NCBI RefSeq assembly: GCF_027244095.1
Contig: NC_069657.1
Span: 147,370,857-147,434,856 of the forward strand
Reading direction: 5' to 3'
Length of the DNA: 64,000 nt
Source of the DNA: Hemicordylus capensis
Lineage: Eukaryota > Chordata > Lepidosauria > Squamata > Cordylidae
The notes under the pieces were generated by a model. That model saw only the letters and a list, made by a program, of their open reading frames with translations. It was not told the origin of the DNA and made no database searches. Each line of letters starts with the position of its first letter. Within the stretch, counting starts at the first letter, position 1. The translations under genes and the position numbers were made by a program. Below are positions 37,901 to 51,200 of the stretch, piece by piece.

Positions 37901-40900
37901 GCTTCAGATGTCTGTATCCTCATTTGTTCAAGCAGATTTTGTGAACTCTGTTGTTTATCTACTGTCTTGGCTTTTACCCTATTTTTAATTGTCTCATGTT
38001 TTATTGTTTAGTAATTTGCACATTTTGAACCCTTCTTTGAAAATGTTATATCAAACCCATATTGCTGATGTGCCTCTTCTGTTTGACTTGTTTTGAGTAA
38101 TGAGGTAGTAGTAGTTTTAATATACTGTTTATGTATTTCAAACAGTACTTTATTGATGATCAGGGTCTGTGTGTCTGGGGTGGGGTCTGGAGGGAATTGG
38201 TGTCAAGTTATGAAAGGAACTAACTTGCCTAGCAAGCAAGAGGTTGCTGGTTCGAATCCCCGCTGGTATGTTTCCCAGACTATGGGAAATACCTATATTA
38301 GGCAGCAGCGATATAGTAAGATGCAGAAAGGCATCATCTCATACTGCATGGGAGATGGCAATGGCAAACCCCTTCTATATTCTAACAAAGAAAATCACAT
38401 GACTCTGTTGTCGCCAGGAGTCGACACTGATTTGACAGCGCAACTTTACTTTATGAAAATGTAGTACTTATATCTTTAAAAATTGCCTTGTAACTGCACT
38501 AGGGGTGTGCATGAACCGTTCGATGTCAAATCGGTTCGTATTGAACCAGGCTGTTTCAGTGTTTCAATCGTGGACTGAACTGGGGCTGGTTTGGTCCACG
38601 ATCGAACCGAACCAAGACTGGTTCGAGTGGACTGGTTCTATATCAAAGGGAGTTGAGGCGGTGGCAAGAAAAGTAATGTAAAGTATTCCTTACCGGCTGG
38701 TGCAGCCAGAGATGCACCTAGGTCATTTTTCACCCTGGACCTAAGGGCCTTTGGAGGTCCCCATCCTCGCACCACTGCACAAGCATCAACCCCCTACATG
38801 CACACACTGTGACACACGCAGTATTTTTAACACATGAGTTCTTGAGGGCACAAACAGCAATTGAACTCAAAAGAATGTAAGAATATAAAACAGGTATATT
38901 TATGCAAATATACATTAGCAGAAACATTTCAACACTCAACATATTCCCATCCCACATATTTATTTCCCCACTCCCCTCTCTGTCTCTAAAGCAGAGATCA
39001 CTCTCGGCTGCTCAGTGCAGGCCACGGTCACACTCGCCCACCCGGACCACCACGGTGCGGGCTGTCAGTGCAGCACGGCAACCACACCACTCAGGGGGAC
39101 AGACTAAAGAGGATTTGGAGGCCACCAATGGGTGTGGAGGTCCTGAACTTGGGCCCCGAAGTGCATGGTTAAGAGCGCCTCTGGGTGCAGCTGCTGGTAC
39201 CGCCGCTCACCCCCTTCCCGGTGCTGCCCAAGCATGCAGAAGTCCATATTTACCAAGCTGCCTGCATGCTGGCAGCCTCCGTGCATGCATGGAGGCTGCA
39301 ACTGCACTGCCGCCACGCAGGCAGCTTGGTAAATACGGACCTCCGTGCATTTGGGCAGTGCTGAGGAGGGGGTGAGTGCCTGTGCCAACAGCTTCCTCAG
39401 TCAGTAAAGAGTACTATACATTACTTTTCTCACCGCCACCCCCACTGCCCTATTGTAGATTTCTCTACCCCTTTACTTGTAAAGGAGAATCTTCACCTCA
39501 TTCCCCTTTACAATTATAATTGAACTGCTGAACTGGTTTGGTCAAATGGACCAACCCGACCCATCAGTTTGACCAAACCGGTTCAGCAGCACGTGGTTCA
39601 GTTTGAATTAGAACTGAACTGCAGGTTCTGGTTCATGCACACCCCTAAACTGTACAGTATACAGTCACTAACCGAAGTGTTAAAAAAACCCTAAAATGGT
39701 AAAATACTTATTTGCCCCAAAGTAGTCAAACTATGCTTCTCAAAGAGTAACCCTTTCTTCACAGTCTAATTTCTGGGCAAAAAAAGCCATATAAAGGACA
39801 GCCAGGAAGGCAAAATACTCCCCCCCCCCTTTTTTGTAATGAATTGGAGCTGCTAAAAGGGTATATTAGAAAATTTGACTTAGTAGTAGTAGTAGTTAGA
39901 ATGGATTTGTAACTCGTTACAATGGAGCTTTATATAGAATTATTTATTTTTATTATTTCCCCAGTGCAATTCATAGGGGAAATCATACAAATAATTTGCA
40001 TAGGGGAAATCATACAAATAATTAATTCTACAGAAAGCTCCTTTGTAATTCTGCTACTACTAAGTCTATTTTCTAATACATCCTTTTAGCAGTTCCAATT
40101 TATTGCAAAAAGTGAGTATTTTGCCTTCCTGGCTGTGTACTTCACATGGCTTTTTTGGCCCAGAAATTTGCCCATAAAGTATGACGGAAATATTTTTTCT
40201 TCTCCAAAGTAGTGGATATCAGGCAATTCATTACCAAAAAAGGGAGGTGGCGTGCGGGGTGGGGATCACCCCCTACATCTCCCCTCTGGTGTGATTGGAC
40301 AATCCAATCACGTTCACATCTGAATGCTGAGAGTCAGCAGAATTTACCTGCCCCCAGCACAGGCTAATGGAAAGTAAGCAAGGCCAAAGCAGTAAATCAT
40401 GCAGAATTGTAGTGGGCAGCCTACTCAGTAGGTGAGTATTTTGAACACAGGAGGCTTTAATGACTGAGTGAAGTTATTTCCCATAGCACACTAGTAGTTT
40501 CCTTGAAATATGGGTGTGCCATGTAGTGTGGCTCTGACTGGGTCTGCAATGATGCCTTGGCCTAGCCTCCAAGCCCCTCTCTTCTTAGCCTCCATTTCAT
40601 CATCTCTCCTGTCCACAGAGCCTCCCGTGAGGGTCCTGCACTCCAATGCGGATGAAGCCCATGCCTACCAAGCCTCCGAACCTGTGGTGTTGGCCTGTGA
40701 GCTGTCTCGCCCCAATGCTCCTGTGCACTGGTACAAAGATGGGGAAGAGGTAGAGCAGGGCGAGGGACTACGGCTAGAGAACGAAGGATCCCATCACCGT
40801 CTGGTGATTGCCTCAGCCCAGGTGCAAGACACAGGAGAGTTTGTTTGTGATACAGGCGGCGGCTCCGTCTTCTTCAGCGTTACTGTGACAGGTCAGTGGG

Positions 40901-41453
40901 ATCTCCAATGTTCCCCCAGGTATGGATTTTAAGGGTAAAAACAGTCTGTGATGTGATCCATCTAGTCATATGAATTCAGGCTAGAGAACTTAACTTTTCT
41001 GGAATTTGGGACAAGGCAGGCCTTTCTTAACGCTTCACAGCCATGTTTGACTTGGCTTGGCTAACTCAAGTAAGTTGATACTGTATGAGAATTCAGCCAC
41101 CTCACTCTCTGCCCCCCTTTTCCGGACCATTGCTGAACGTGTCTGAGCAGGTTTGACTAGGGAGCTTCTTGTTTACTTCTCTCCATTGTAAAGACTCTTA
41201 ATCTGTGGCTGACCCATGACAGAGACCTTCCTGCTCTCTTCTGACCACTTAGCTTTATTAAACATCTTTGCTGGATTGCTTTGTCACAAGAAGGTTGAGT
41301 TTAATGATGTTAGTAATTCTACAATTTCAGATTTACAATTCTTGAGTGAATACCTCACCCCTAGGAACACTTTATTTTGTTGTTCATCAATTTTCTGTAT
41401 TCTGTATGTAATGCCTCAATTAATGGCATAACAATGCCCCAAGGCTCCCTTCT

Positions 41454-41497
<44 letters not shown>

Positions 41498-44400
41498 GCT
41501 GCAATACTCTAACGCATCTGTCTTTCTGAAACCATTTGTTGGCAATTCCTCACTTTTGTTCTCTTACGAGGAATAGTTTAAACATCTCTCCAACAGCCTC
41601 TGCAGTGAAAACAGATCCCAGTCAGTTGTTTAAGTTCCTTGCAATATGTGCTCTCTGCTTTAAAGAGAAAAGAAAAGAAAAATTCTCTAGGAAGAAAAAC
41701 ATGATTCTGTGACCAATATATATTATAGAATTGCATCCTTTACCTATAGTGAAATAAATCCGCTCACTACAATTTGAGCATGGGCAGGGACAGGGGTGTA
41801 GCAAGGTTCAAGTGGGTCCTGTGACAAGAAATGAAGATGGGCCCCCGGGCCCCCATCGTCTTCTTCTCTCCCCTGCACCAGGTCTTTGCTGCAGAAGAAC
41901 TATAAGGACAGGGTGAAGAACAAAACATTCTCAGTATGCCCTTTCTCCTGCGCAAATAATATCACACACACTGCAATCAACAATCAGGAGCCAGCAGCTT
42001 GCCAATGAGTCGAGGGTGGGTGTGGGTGGGAGGGGTCCAAAGAGTGGGCTGTTTCCAGCCATCACCTCCCCTCATCCATGGGCACAGGGACATTTGTCCC
42101 CTCTTATTCAATTATATCTATAACCTTGGGCAGGGCTGGTTAAAAAAAACACCCCTAGGTGTCTGGTCTCCTAAGTTTCTAAAAAAATAATGATGCTGTT
42201 GCCTAGGAATTTGGAAGTGTTAATTGTTTGGAACTGGTGTCTGAAAAACCTAATGCTGCCTGCTAAAACAACTGAGGCTGGTGTCTAGAAATGTGAACAA
42301 TTTTGGGTGTGTATGTGTGTGTGTATGCAGTCCTATGCATAGCCCTGACAAACATATCTCTAGTTCTCTTGATGCCACCAGGCTCCTTGTCACTCATCAA
42401 CAAGTTGACCTGTCATCAAGGGATAGTTGAATTCTAATACATACATTCCCAGTTGTGATTGGTAGTCCTGTCATTGTTTGCCAGTTGCTCCTCCTTAGCT
42501 TCTAACATCTGCTCAATATTGGGATTTGGGGAGGAAAATAAGACCCCATCCTGTCATGACTCCTGAGCCAGCTTCATGGACAAAGACCTGCAAGTCTTGG
42601 ATGGTAACTCTCTGCCTCCCAAGATCTGGGGGGTGGGTTGTTGTTGTTGTTGGTGGTGGTTGTGGTAGTGTCATGTTTCATAAGACTGTTTCTAGTGACC
42701 CTCTATTCATAATGTGTTTTTCCTACCACAGAACCTCCTGTGAGGGTGGTGCATTCCAATGCTGAAGATGTTCATGCCTACCAAGTTACAGAACTTGTGG
42801 TGCTGGCCTGTGAGTTGTCCCGCCCTAATGTTCCTGTTCACTGGTACAAGGATGGGGAAGAGGTGGAAGAAAGTGAGCACCTCCTGCTGGAGAATGAAGG
42901 GTCCCACCATCGCCTAGTCATTCCCTTGTCACAGGTTCAGGATTCAGGGGAGTTTGTGTGTGATGCAGGTGGTGACTCTGCCTTCTTCAATATTACTGTC
43001 ACAGGTAAGAAAAGTAACGAATTTGCCCTGGTAGACATGCCCCTTACCAAATACCATGTACTTTGCTATCAGAGGCGTATCTAGGGAAAACAGCGCCTAG
43101 GGCAAGCACTGAAATTGTGCCCCCTTTCCAAACATCTGACACCCATCTTTCAGATAATTTTACCATAATATCAGCTGAAAAATACAAGTCAAGCTCGTTA
43201 ATCTTTTAATATTTCAAAAACTATTTAGCAGTGGACGTAGCCAAACCAAAAAATGCTGGAAAACTACAAATTTCAGTATGCTGGGGCACATGAAATACCC
43301 AAAGACTATCTGGAGGTGTACTTGGAAAGCTAAACAGAAGTGCCTGTCTAATTCTCTACTATGCATTGTAGCATCACCATTACATAAGTTTTAAAAATAA
43401 ATGGAGAATTTGAGTTTTCCCAGATACTCTGAAAATAATTAAAGGATATTCAGAGTAAACTGTATCACTGCTTGCAATATATTCTAGTATTTCAGAAAGA
43501 CAGTTAAAATGAGAGAAAGAGAGCAAGAAACTCCCAGTGGGCCTTAATACTAAGGATTTCACACTGATTCAAAGACAAACTCACCATTAACAGCCATATG
43601 ATTAAGACATCACATTTAACTCAACTTATCACAAGAAGCAAAGTAAGAGCAAATGAATACAATCCTAGCTCATAAGCTTCAGCTCAGTATTCACAAGCCC
43701 TGATTCTCTGTACATAGTGCCGAATTGAATATGTGTACAGTGACTTATATTATATTAAATTAATTTTTTTTGTTTACCTGTAGCCCCTTTGGGGGGCTTC
43801 CTAAAGGCCGGGGGGGAGGGTCTGCAAAGGTTCCCTCTCCCCCCACCAGCCTCTTAATTCACCACTGCAGCCCATCCTGGGCTGAGGGCCTTGCAGGGAC
43901 CATTTGAGCATGTGCGGTGGCCATTAAAAATATAAAAAAAAAATTGCCGCCAAATACAAAATGGCCACCACTCATGCTCAGTTGGCCTCTGTGAGGCCTG
44001 GCATGGCCATTTGATCATACACAGTGGCCATCTTGTTTTTTTTAAAAATGATTTTTAAAAATGGCGCCCCCTTCAAGTGGTGCCCAGGGCACGTGCCCTG
44101 CCTGCCCCACCCTAGATACGCCCCTGTTTGCTATTCTCTTTGTGGCAGCTTGTGATACCACAAATGCCATGGTATACTCAGGTCAAAACTGACAGGGAGG
44201 GGATATAACTGCCGTACTGAAGCAGAATGATCCATCTTAATCTATCTGTGGCTGCCAAGAAAAATCAGACCAAAGGTTTGAGGAGATTCATATCTGGGCA
44301 GTGATGACCTCAATATCCATTCCCTGTTATCAGTACCAAGTATCTAGTGGTCAGAGAAATTGTGAGAGGTAGTGAATAAGAAGGGGTTCATCTTTGATGA

Positions 44401-45185
44401 GAAAAGGGGCAATAGATCCAGTTTCTCAAAGAAATCAAAGAAAGGGTTTATACTCCAAATACTTTCAGATTCCCAAGCAGTATGGAGGCCTCCATCCCAT
44501 CATGGACCTATGTCACCTAAACAAGTTTGTGAAAAAAAGGAAATTCAGAATGATAACCTTACAGGACATTCTTCTCCTGCTAGCCAAGCAATAATGGCTT
44601 GTGATATTGGACTTTAAAAATGCCTATTTTCATATAGGGATCAGACCAAGTCATAGAAAATTATTGAGGCTCATCCTGGGATCCATTCCCAGGTCTTCCA
44701 AAATGCCATATTTCCCTTTGGCCTATCCATGGTGCCTCATGTATTTACAAAATGCATGGGCATGATAATAGCACACCTATGGACTCAAAGTATAGCCATC
44801 TTTCCATACCTGGGTAACTGGGTAGTGACTTCACCCAACAAGGAAACCTTAAGCTCCAAGGTTCAATACATCTTAGATGTTCTAAAAGAACTTGGAATCC
44901 AGGTAAACTGGAAAAAGTCAAACCTACACCCTCAAAGGAGCATACAATACTTAGGACAGAAGGATGAAAAGGGCCTACCTCCCACAGGACAGAAGGCTCT
45001 TGATTGTATGCTTGGTCTCCACATTCACAGCCAATCCAAAATAAAGGGCAAGGGCAAGAACCATTCAAAGATTCTTAGGTTTGATGGCATCTTGTACAGC
45101 CACAGTAAACCATGCAAGGTTAAGGATGAGGTGACTCCAAATTTGGTTTCTGTTGGTGTTCAAACTGATATAAATAAATAAATAA

Positions 45186-45237
<52 letters not shown>

Positions 45238-48200
45238 TCAATTTCTATACCACCCTTCCAAAAATGGCACAGGGTGGTTTACACAGAGAAATAACAAATA
45301 AATAAGATGGATCATGGACAGCCAGAATACGTGGCTGATCCTTCCAAACCTAGTACTTCGGTTCCTCCAGTGGTGGATCAAACTGCAGTTGCTGTCCAGG
45401 GGTATTCCACTGTTCCCTTCCACCTTCCAACTCCTTCAATAATTGTATGAGACACCGCATTAAGAGGTTGAGGAGCCCATTGTGCACGATACTGCACTCA
45501 AGGGAAATGGACCCCACAACAAAGCTCTCTACACATAAACCTTCTAGAGCTACTAGCGGTGCTACATGCACTGAAATCCTTTCTTCCACAAATAAAAAAC
45601 TGTGTTGTACAGATCTTTCTAGACAATACAGCTGCAATTGCATTTCTCAGTCATCAAGGGATGGTCTCATGATCCTTATACAATCTAGCAATTCAGCTAT
45701 AGGATTGGAGCCTGCACCATGGAGTATTCCCAATGGCCCTTCACATCAAAGAAATAGACAACTTCCTAGCAGACACTCTCAGCAGGGACTGGAACTTTTC
45801 CCAGCAACAGGAACAGGAGATAAACAGGAGATGCTCCACAATCTCTTCAGAAAGCAGGGAACCCCACTGGTAGACTTATTTGCAACACAAAACAACAAGA
45901 AATGCAGACTTTACTGCTCCAGAGGAGGTCTGGGGCAAGACTGGGGAGATGCCTTCCAAATGCCATAGAGGCAAAACCTCTATTACCAATTCCCTCAGTT
46001 TCCCCTATTATCCCAAATAATGAGCGAGATCCTTCAGGAGAACACATGATGCATTCTACTCACTCTGTGGTGGCCCAGACAATCGTGGTTTCCCATTCTG
46101 CTCCACTTGTCGCAGGGACAACAGTACAGTCTTCCTCCTTGCCAGAATCTATTGTCCCAGCAAGGGGGTCATATCTTCCATCACAGCTTCCAAGTTCTGA
46201 ACCTGACAGCATGGAAGCTCAACTTTTAGATGACATCCTCCTAAACAAAAGGAAGAGTCATCAAGATGTAATTATAAATGCAAATGGAAGATTCACACAC
46301 TATGCAGCGACTAAGGGATTTGATCCCTACAAAGCCTCTATCCGGCAGGTTCTTTTATGCTTAACAAATCTAAAGAACTCCAGGCTGTCAAATGCCTCCA
46401 TAAAAGTTCATATGGCTACACTTTCAGCAAGACATCTGGGATGGGATGCACGGTGTGTTTTCTCTCATCCTGACTCAAAAAAGTTCTTGAAAGGGATCAA
46501 TAACTTATTTCCTCTAGTTAGAGAGCCTATTGAACCCAGGAGCCTTTCGTGGGTCTTTTCTACACTAACAGAGCCTCCCTTTGAACCTCTAGCTGCTACT
46601 TAACTTAAATTACTCTCCTGAAAAGACTGCTTTCTTAGAGGTCATAACATAAGCAGGGAGAGTCAGTGAACTAACATTTCTTAGGACTGACTCCCCTTAC
46701 ACAAAGTTCTTTCCAGACAAGGTTGTTATGAGGACAGATCCAATCTTTATACCTCAGGTAGTCTCTGAGTTTCATATAAACCAAGACATAGTCTTACCTT
46801 CTTTCTTCATGAATCCATCTACTGCTCTGGAGAAGTCAATGCACTCCATGGATATCAGAAGATCTATTCCATACTATATGGAAAGAACAAATAGTTTTAG
46901 AAAATCCCTCCAAATATTTGTCTCCTTTAAGGGAAAGAAAAAAGGACAACCTATCTCCAGGGAAAGACTTTCACACTGACTATTTGAAGTAATTTTCATG
47001 TGCTACAACATACGGAAGGTTACGCCTCCATCTAGAGTCAAGGCACATTCTACAAGAGCAATGGCTACGTCAGCAGTTCATAAGTCTGGAATAAGTATGA
47101 TGGACATTTGCAAAGCAGCAACATGGTCTTTGGACCCCTCTTTCGTAAGACATTATGCTGTGGACATCCACTCAGTGGCAGAGGCCAAATTTAGTTGGGT
47201 AGTTCTAAAGAAGGTGCTGTAACTAGATCCTAGCACCTGCCACCATTCAGGTGAGCTCGTCAATCACCATTTTGTGAGGGAACATGGGTCACCTTAAAAA
47301 TAAACAGATTGCTTACCTATAACAGGTGATCTTTTGGTGATCCATGTGCACTCACAATACCTGCCTGGCCTTCTCCACTGCTAGGATGCTTCCACAGTAA
47401 TATTCACTTACCTGTCCTCATCCATCCATGTTTCATCAATTCTCACAGTGGTGGTTCAGGAACTGAGCAACAGGTGCTCTAACTGCCAAAACTAATGGAT
47501 GTGCCACATGCACAGTGGGCAGAGTCAAGGGCACCTTGAGGAGCTGAAGAATTCTTCCATAGGGGTTACTGTGTAGGCACAAAACCCATTTTGTGAGTTG
47601 TCTTTCTATACCATCAGCTGCTCTGCTATATCAGTTGTGAGGTGCAGCTACCAGAATTGCACACAGCATTTGAAATGTGGGTAAACTAGAGGTTCATTTA
47701 TATAATGACATTATGGTATTTGCTATTTTATTTTTTGTCTTTCTTAATATTTCTTATTATTGTGTTTCCTTTTTTTGTTTCAGTGTTGCAGCACATGGAG
47801 CTGACATTTTTAGTAAGCATTCACTTTCTCTTACACCAACAGACACACAAGATGTGTTGGTTCTCCTCTCCTTCATTTCCTACCATTTTCTGCTTTGCTG
47901 CTTTCACCTCAGTTAGAAAACATGACTACACACACTTCCCACCTTCTAGTCCAGTCTGCAGGTCCACTGTTGATCCCAGAAATTCCTTGTGCTTTCTCCT
48001 TAACACTGCAGAGCCACCTGTACAGATTGTACACTCTACTGCAGATGCAGCCCATACCTACCAAGCCTCTGAATGTGTGGTGTTAGCCTGTGTGCTGTCC
48101 CGCTCCAACGCCCCTGTCCACTGGTACAAGGATGGGGAGGAGGTGGAAGAGGCTGAAGGCCTGCGATTAGAGAGTGAAGGGCCTCACCGACGGCTCATCA

Positions 48201-51200
48201 TTGCCTCAGCACAAGTGCAAGACACAGGCGAATTTGTGTGTGATGCAGGTGGTGACTCTGCATTCTTCAGTGTTACCATTGCAGGTCAGTTACGTACAAA
48301 GTTTGGGCTGTTTTTCTGGACATTGTAATAAATGATATCTCCTTAGATTCCCATGAAGCAAACTCAGTCAGTGCACCGTTTGCCAAGGGTCTTCTTATAC
48401 CCAGCCTTAAATCTGAGGGGATTGGATTTGCATCTAGCTCCCCTCTTGTGCACCTGTGCTGCACTTCTTTGCATGGGCCACAGTATGTCTTTTCTGTTGA
48501 CTAGTGTGGGTGGTTAACATTTGCGTCATGGCAGCAAGAATATGTAACATCTGTCTTGCTTAAAAGAGTATTCTTCTTTCTTACATGTGTGCTTCCATTG
48601 GTTGGTGAAGCTGAACCCAAAAGACATGAAACACTGTATTATGCTCTTCAAAGTGAAAGTAGATAGGGTTGAATGTGGATCTCTGCTAATTGGCATGTCT
48701 GGGAAAGTGGGGTCTGGGGGAAGAGAGAAGTGAACAGTGGTCTCACTGTGAGGGCTGGGGGAAGAGAGAAGTGAACACTGGTCCCCCTGTGAGCCATCCA
48801 AGAGGCCATTCACACAATCAAAAACTGTGTTCTACCCAGATTTGGGAGCTGTGTATGTTCCCAATTTTTGGTTGTGTGGAAGCAAGGTAGGAAGAAAACC
48901 TGGGTAGAAGTGATTGTGTGGAAGCAAGGTAGGAGGAAAAGCTACCCTGGTTTTCCTTTTATCTTGCTTCTACACAACCGAAAATTGGGTGTGCACACAG
49001 CCTCCAAACCTGGGTAGAACACTGTTTTTGATCATGTGAATGACCTCCAGGAGACAAATTGAGATATTTAAATTATATTTACCAAGAAGTGAAAGTATAA
49101 TGCATATTTGAACATATATTGAAAGATGACAAATAAATTTCCTTGAGAAAATGAAACTAAGAAATGTTGGAAGTAGCAAAAAGCAATACAGTTTGTATAT
49201 ACTGCCTTTCCTACCCTATCCCAAGGGTTCAGGGCAGGTTACAAGCTATCTGATTAATTTTGTGACGGGGTAGGAACATGACACTGCCATATTCCAACCC
49301 ACCACTAGACTTACTGCAGCACATGGATCCTGAGACATGCTGTATATTTATATCAAAGCACCCGCCTTTAGTGAGGGGCAGCAGTGTCTCTCTACAGAGC
49401 CAACTCGATGAAGCTGAATGTGATGAGTCTCGTCGCAGTTCCTGTGCTCAACTTGTGTCCTTCACAGCTTCAGCACAGGGGCTGTAGTGGGTGTCCAGCC
49501 CTTGTGATGGCTTAAGGAGGCAATGTCATGTGTGTGTTAACTTGCTGCTTCTCTTCCAGTACTAAACTTCCACAGGGAGAGGACTTGTCTTGTGTTTAGA
49601 GGATGAACTCAGCAAGCTATGTGCATCCTTTGACTCAGGGTGCTTAAGCCTACATAATGGCATCAGACTGAAGCAGGAAGTTGGAGTTTCCCCACTTTTT
49701 CAGCCCCCAAAGCCAGCACAGAAGTGTACATCCCCCAAGGGCAAATTCTCTCCACCTGCTGGGCCCTTCAAGCTGTGTAAGGGAAGTCTTTCTTATCTTT
49801 TAAAGCAGGGCTCCACAACTTCGGCCCTCTGGATGTTTTTGGACTATAGCTCCCATCATCCCCAGCCACAGTAGCCAATAGTCAGGAATTATGGGAATTG
49901 TAGTTAAACATCTGCAGGAGGGCCCCTGCAGTCCCCACTGGCTCCATGATGGAGCCAGCAGTTGTGTGGGCAGCTGATCCGGCTGCCCAGGGCTGCAATT
50001 GTGATCATTTGCGGGGTCCCTGCAAACCCTCTTAAGGCAGGTCTCACTGATCGTGAGACTCGCCTCACTGTGTTTTCCAGGCACCTTTAGGGTTCCCTAT
50101 GGGGCCTGTCCTGCTCCAAACCTATTGGAAGGGGCTCTGGAAACATGAAAAGGACTGATGACGTCTTTTTCTTCCAAGCCCCCACTCCACCCCACAAATA
50201 CTCTCTGCAATTCTTCACAGTTTTCAACATTATTATATACACAATACACCCCCATATATTATATATATATATAATTAATATATGTGGTAAACAATGAATA
50301 GTTATAATAAACAATAAAAGCAAAATCTAAAATAATGACAAAAGCAAACCCTTTCCCAATGGGCAATCAAGTCAGGGAAGAGAATTGCAATTCACCTAAA
50401 AGTTACTATAGCTGTTTCTAAATTGAATTACCTTCTGCTGCCCCCTCTGAATGTCAATTCTTCATTCAATACCTATTCAATTACATATTGTGCTTTCATT
50501 TTAGCTTCTCAGTAAAGTTAATTTAAACTTCTTTGTTGTCTGTCGGATTCATGGCTACTTCAATAAGCGCCTCATGAGAGAACTGGAGTTCAGCTCTGGC
50601 TCATTTCCAAGACATAATTCAGTGAAAACTCTTGGTTCAACACTACAAAGTTGTAACTTGAGAGACATCTCACTCCACTGCACCTCTGGCAGAAGTTTGA
50701 GCTCATTAAAATGGGGGGTGGGAGAAGCAAGCAAAACACACAGCCCTCACTTCCTGTTCTCATTTGAAAGCCAGCATTTGGGTAACCTAAACAGGTGGAG
50801 GAATTACTCTGTCCCCACATCTCTATGGAACAGTGCCTTATTTGCCTAAAATTGCTAGTAATCCAAATGGGTGTATTACAGCTGGAAACAGGAAGTGCAA
50901 ACTGAACCGCATGAGGATTGAACCCTTTGGAAGGCTCACTATTGAATAATACAGGGCTGCACAGTTTTGGCCCTCCTGCAGATGTTGGACTAAACTCTCA
51001 TCATCCCTGACTATTGGCCACTGTGGCTGGGGATGATGGGAGTTCTAGTCCAACACCAGCTGGAGGGCTGCATTTGTGCAGTCCTGGAATGGTTCATAGT
51101 CAAGAATCAATTCTGAAATTGGAGAAGCAGTACTAGAAAAACAGTAAGCCTCTAAACATGTGCAAAGTGTGTTTTCTTCACTCCTAAGTAACCACAACAG

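Larger units (their letters stand above)
35549..40618 (+). other. OBSL1: OBSL1 intron 8
   Basis: 5.1 kb packed with elements: two hAT-type MITEs (36148-36687, 37210-37597), a Sauria SINE (36725-36860), SINE pieces (37795-37920, 38212-38455), a 1.1-kb DNA element (38502-39645) and a foldback (39770-40166). No exon copy was recognised in it. Confidence 0.8.
43005..48011 (+). other. OBSL1: OBSL1 intron 10
   Basis: 5.0 kb. Most of it is a hAT-type element (43070-44126) and a DIRS-like fossil (about 44370-47560) with a nested LINE tail. The last 450 nt before exon 11 look unique. Confidence 0.8.
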
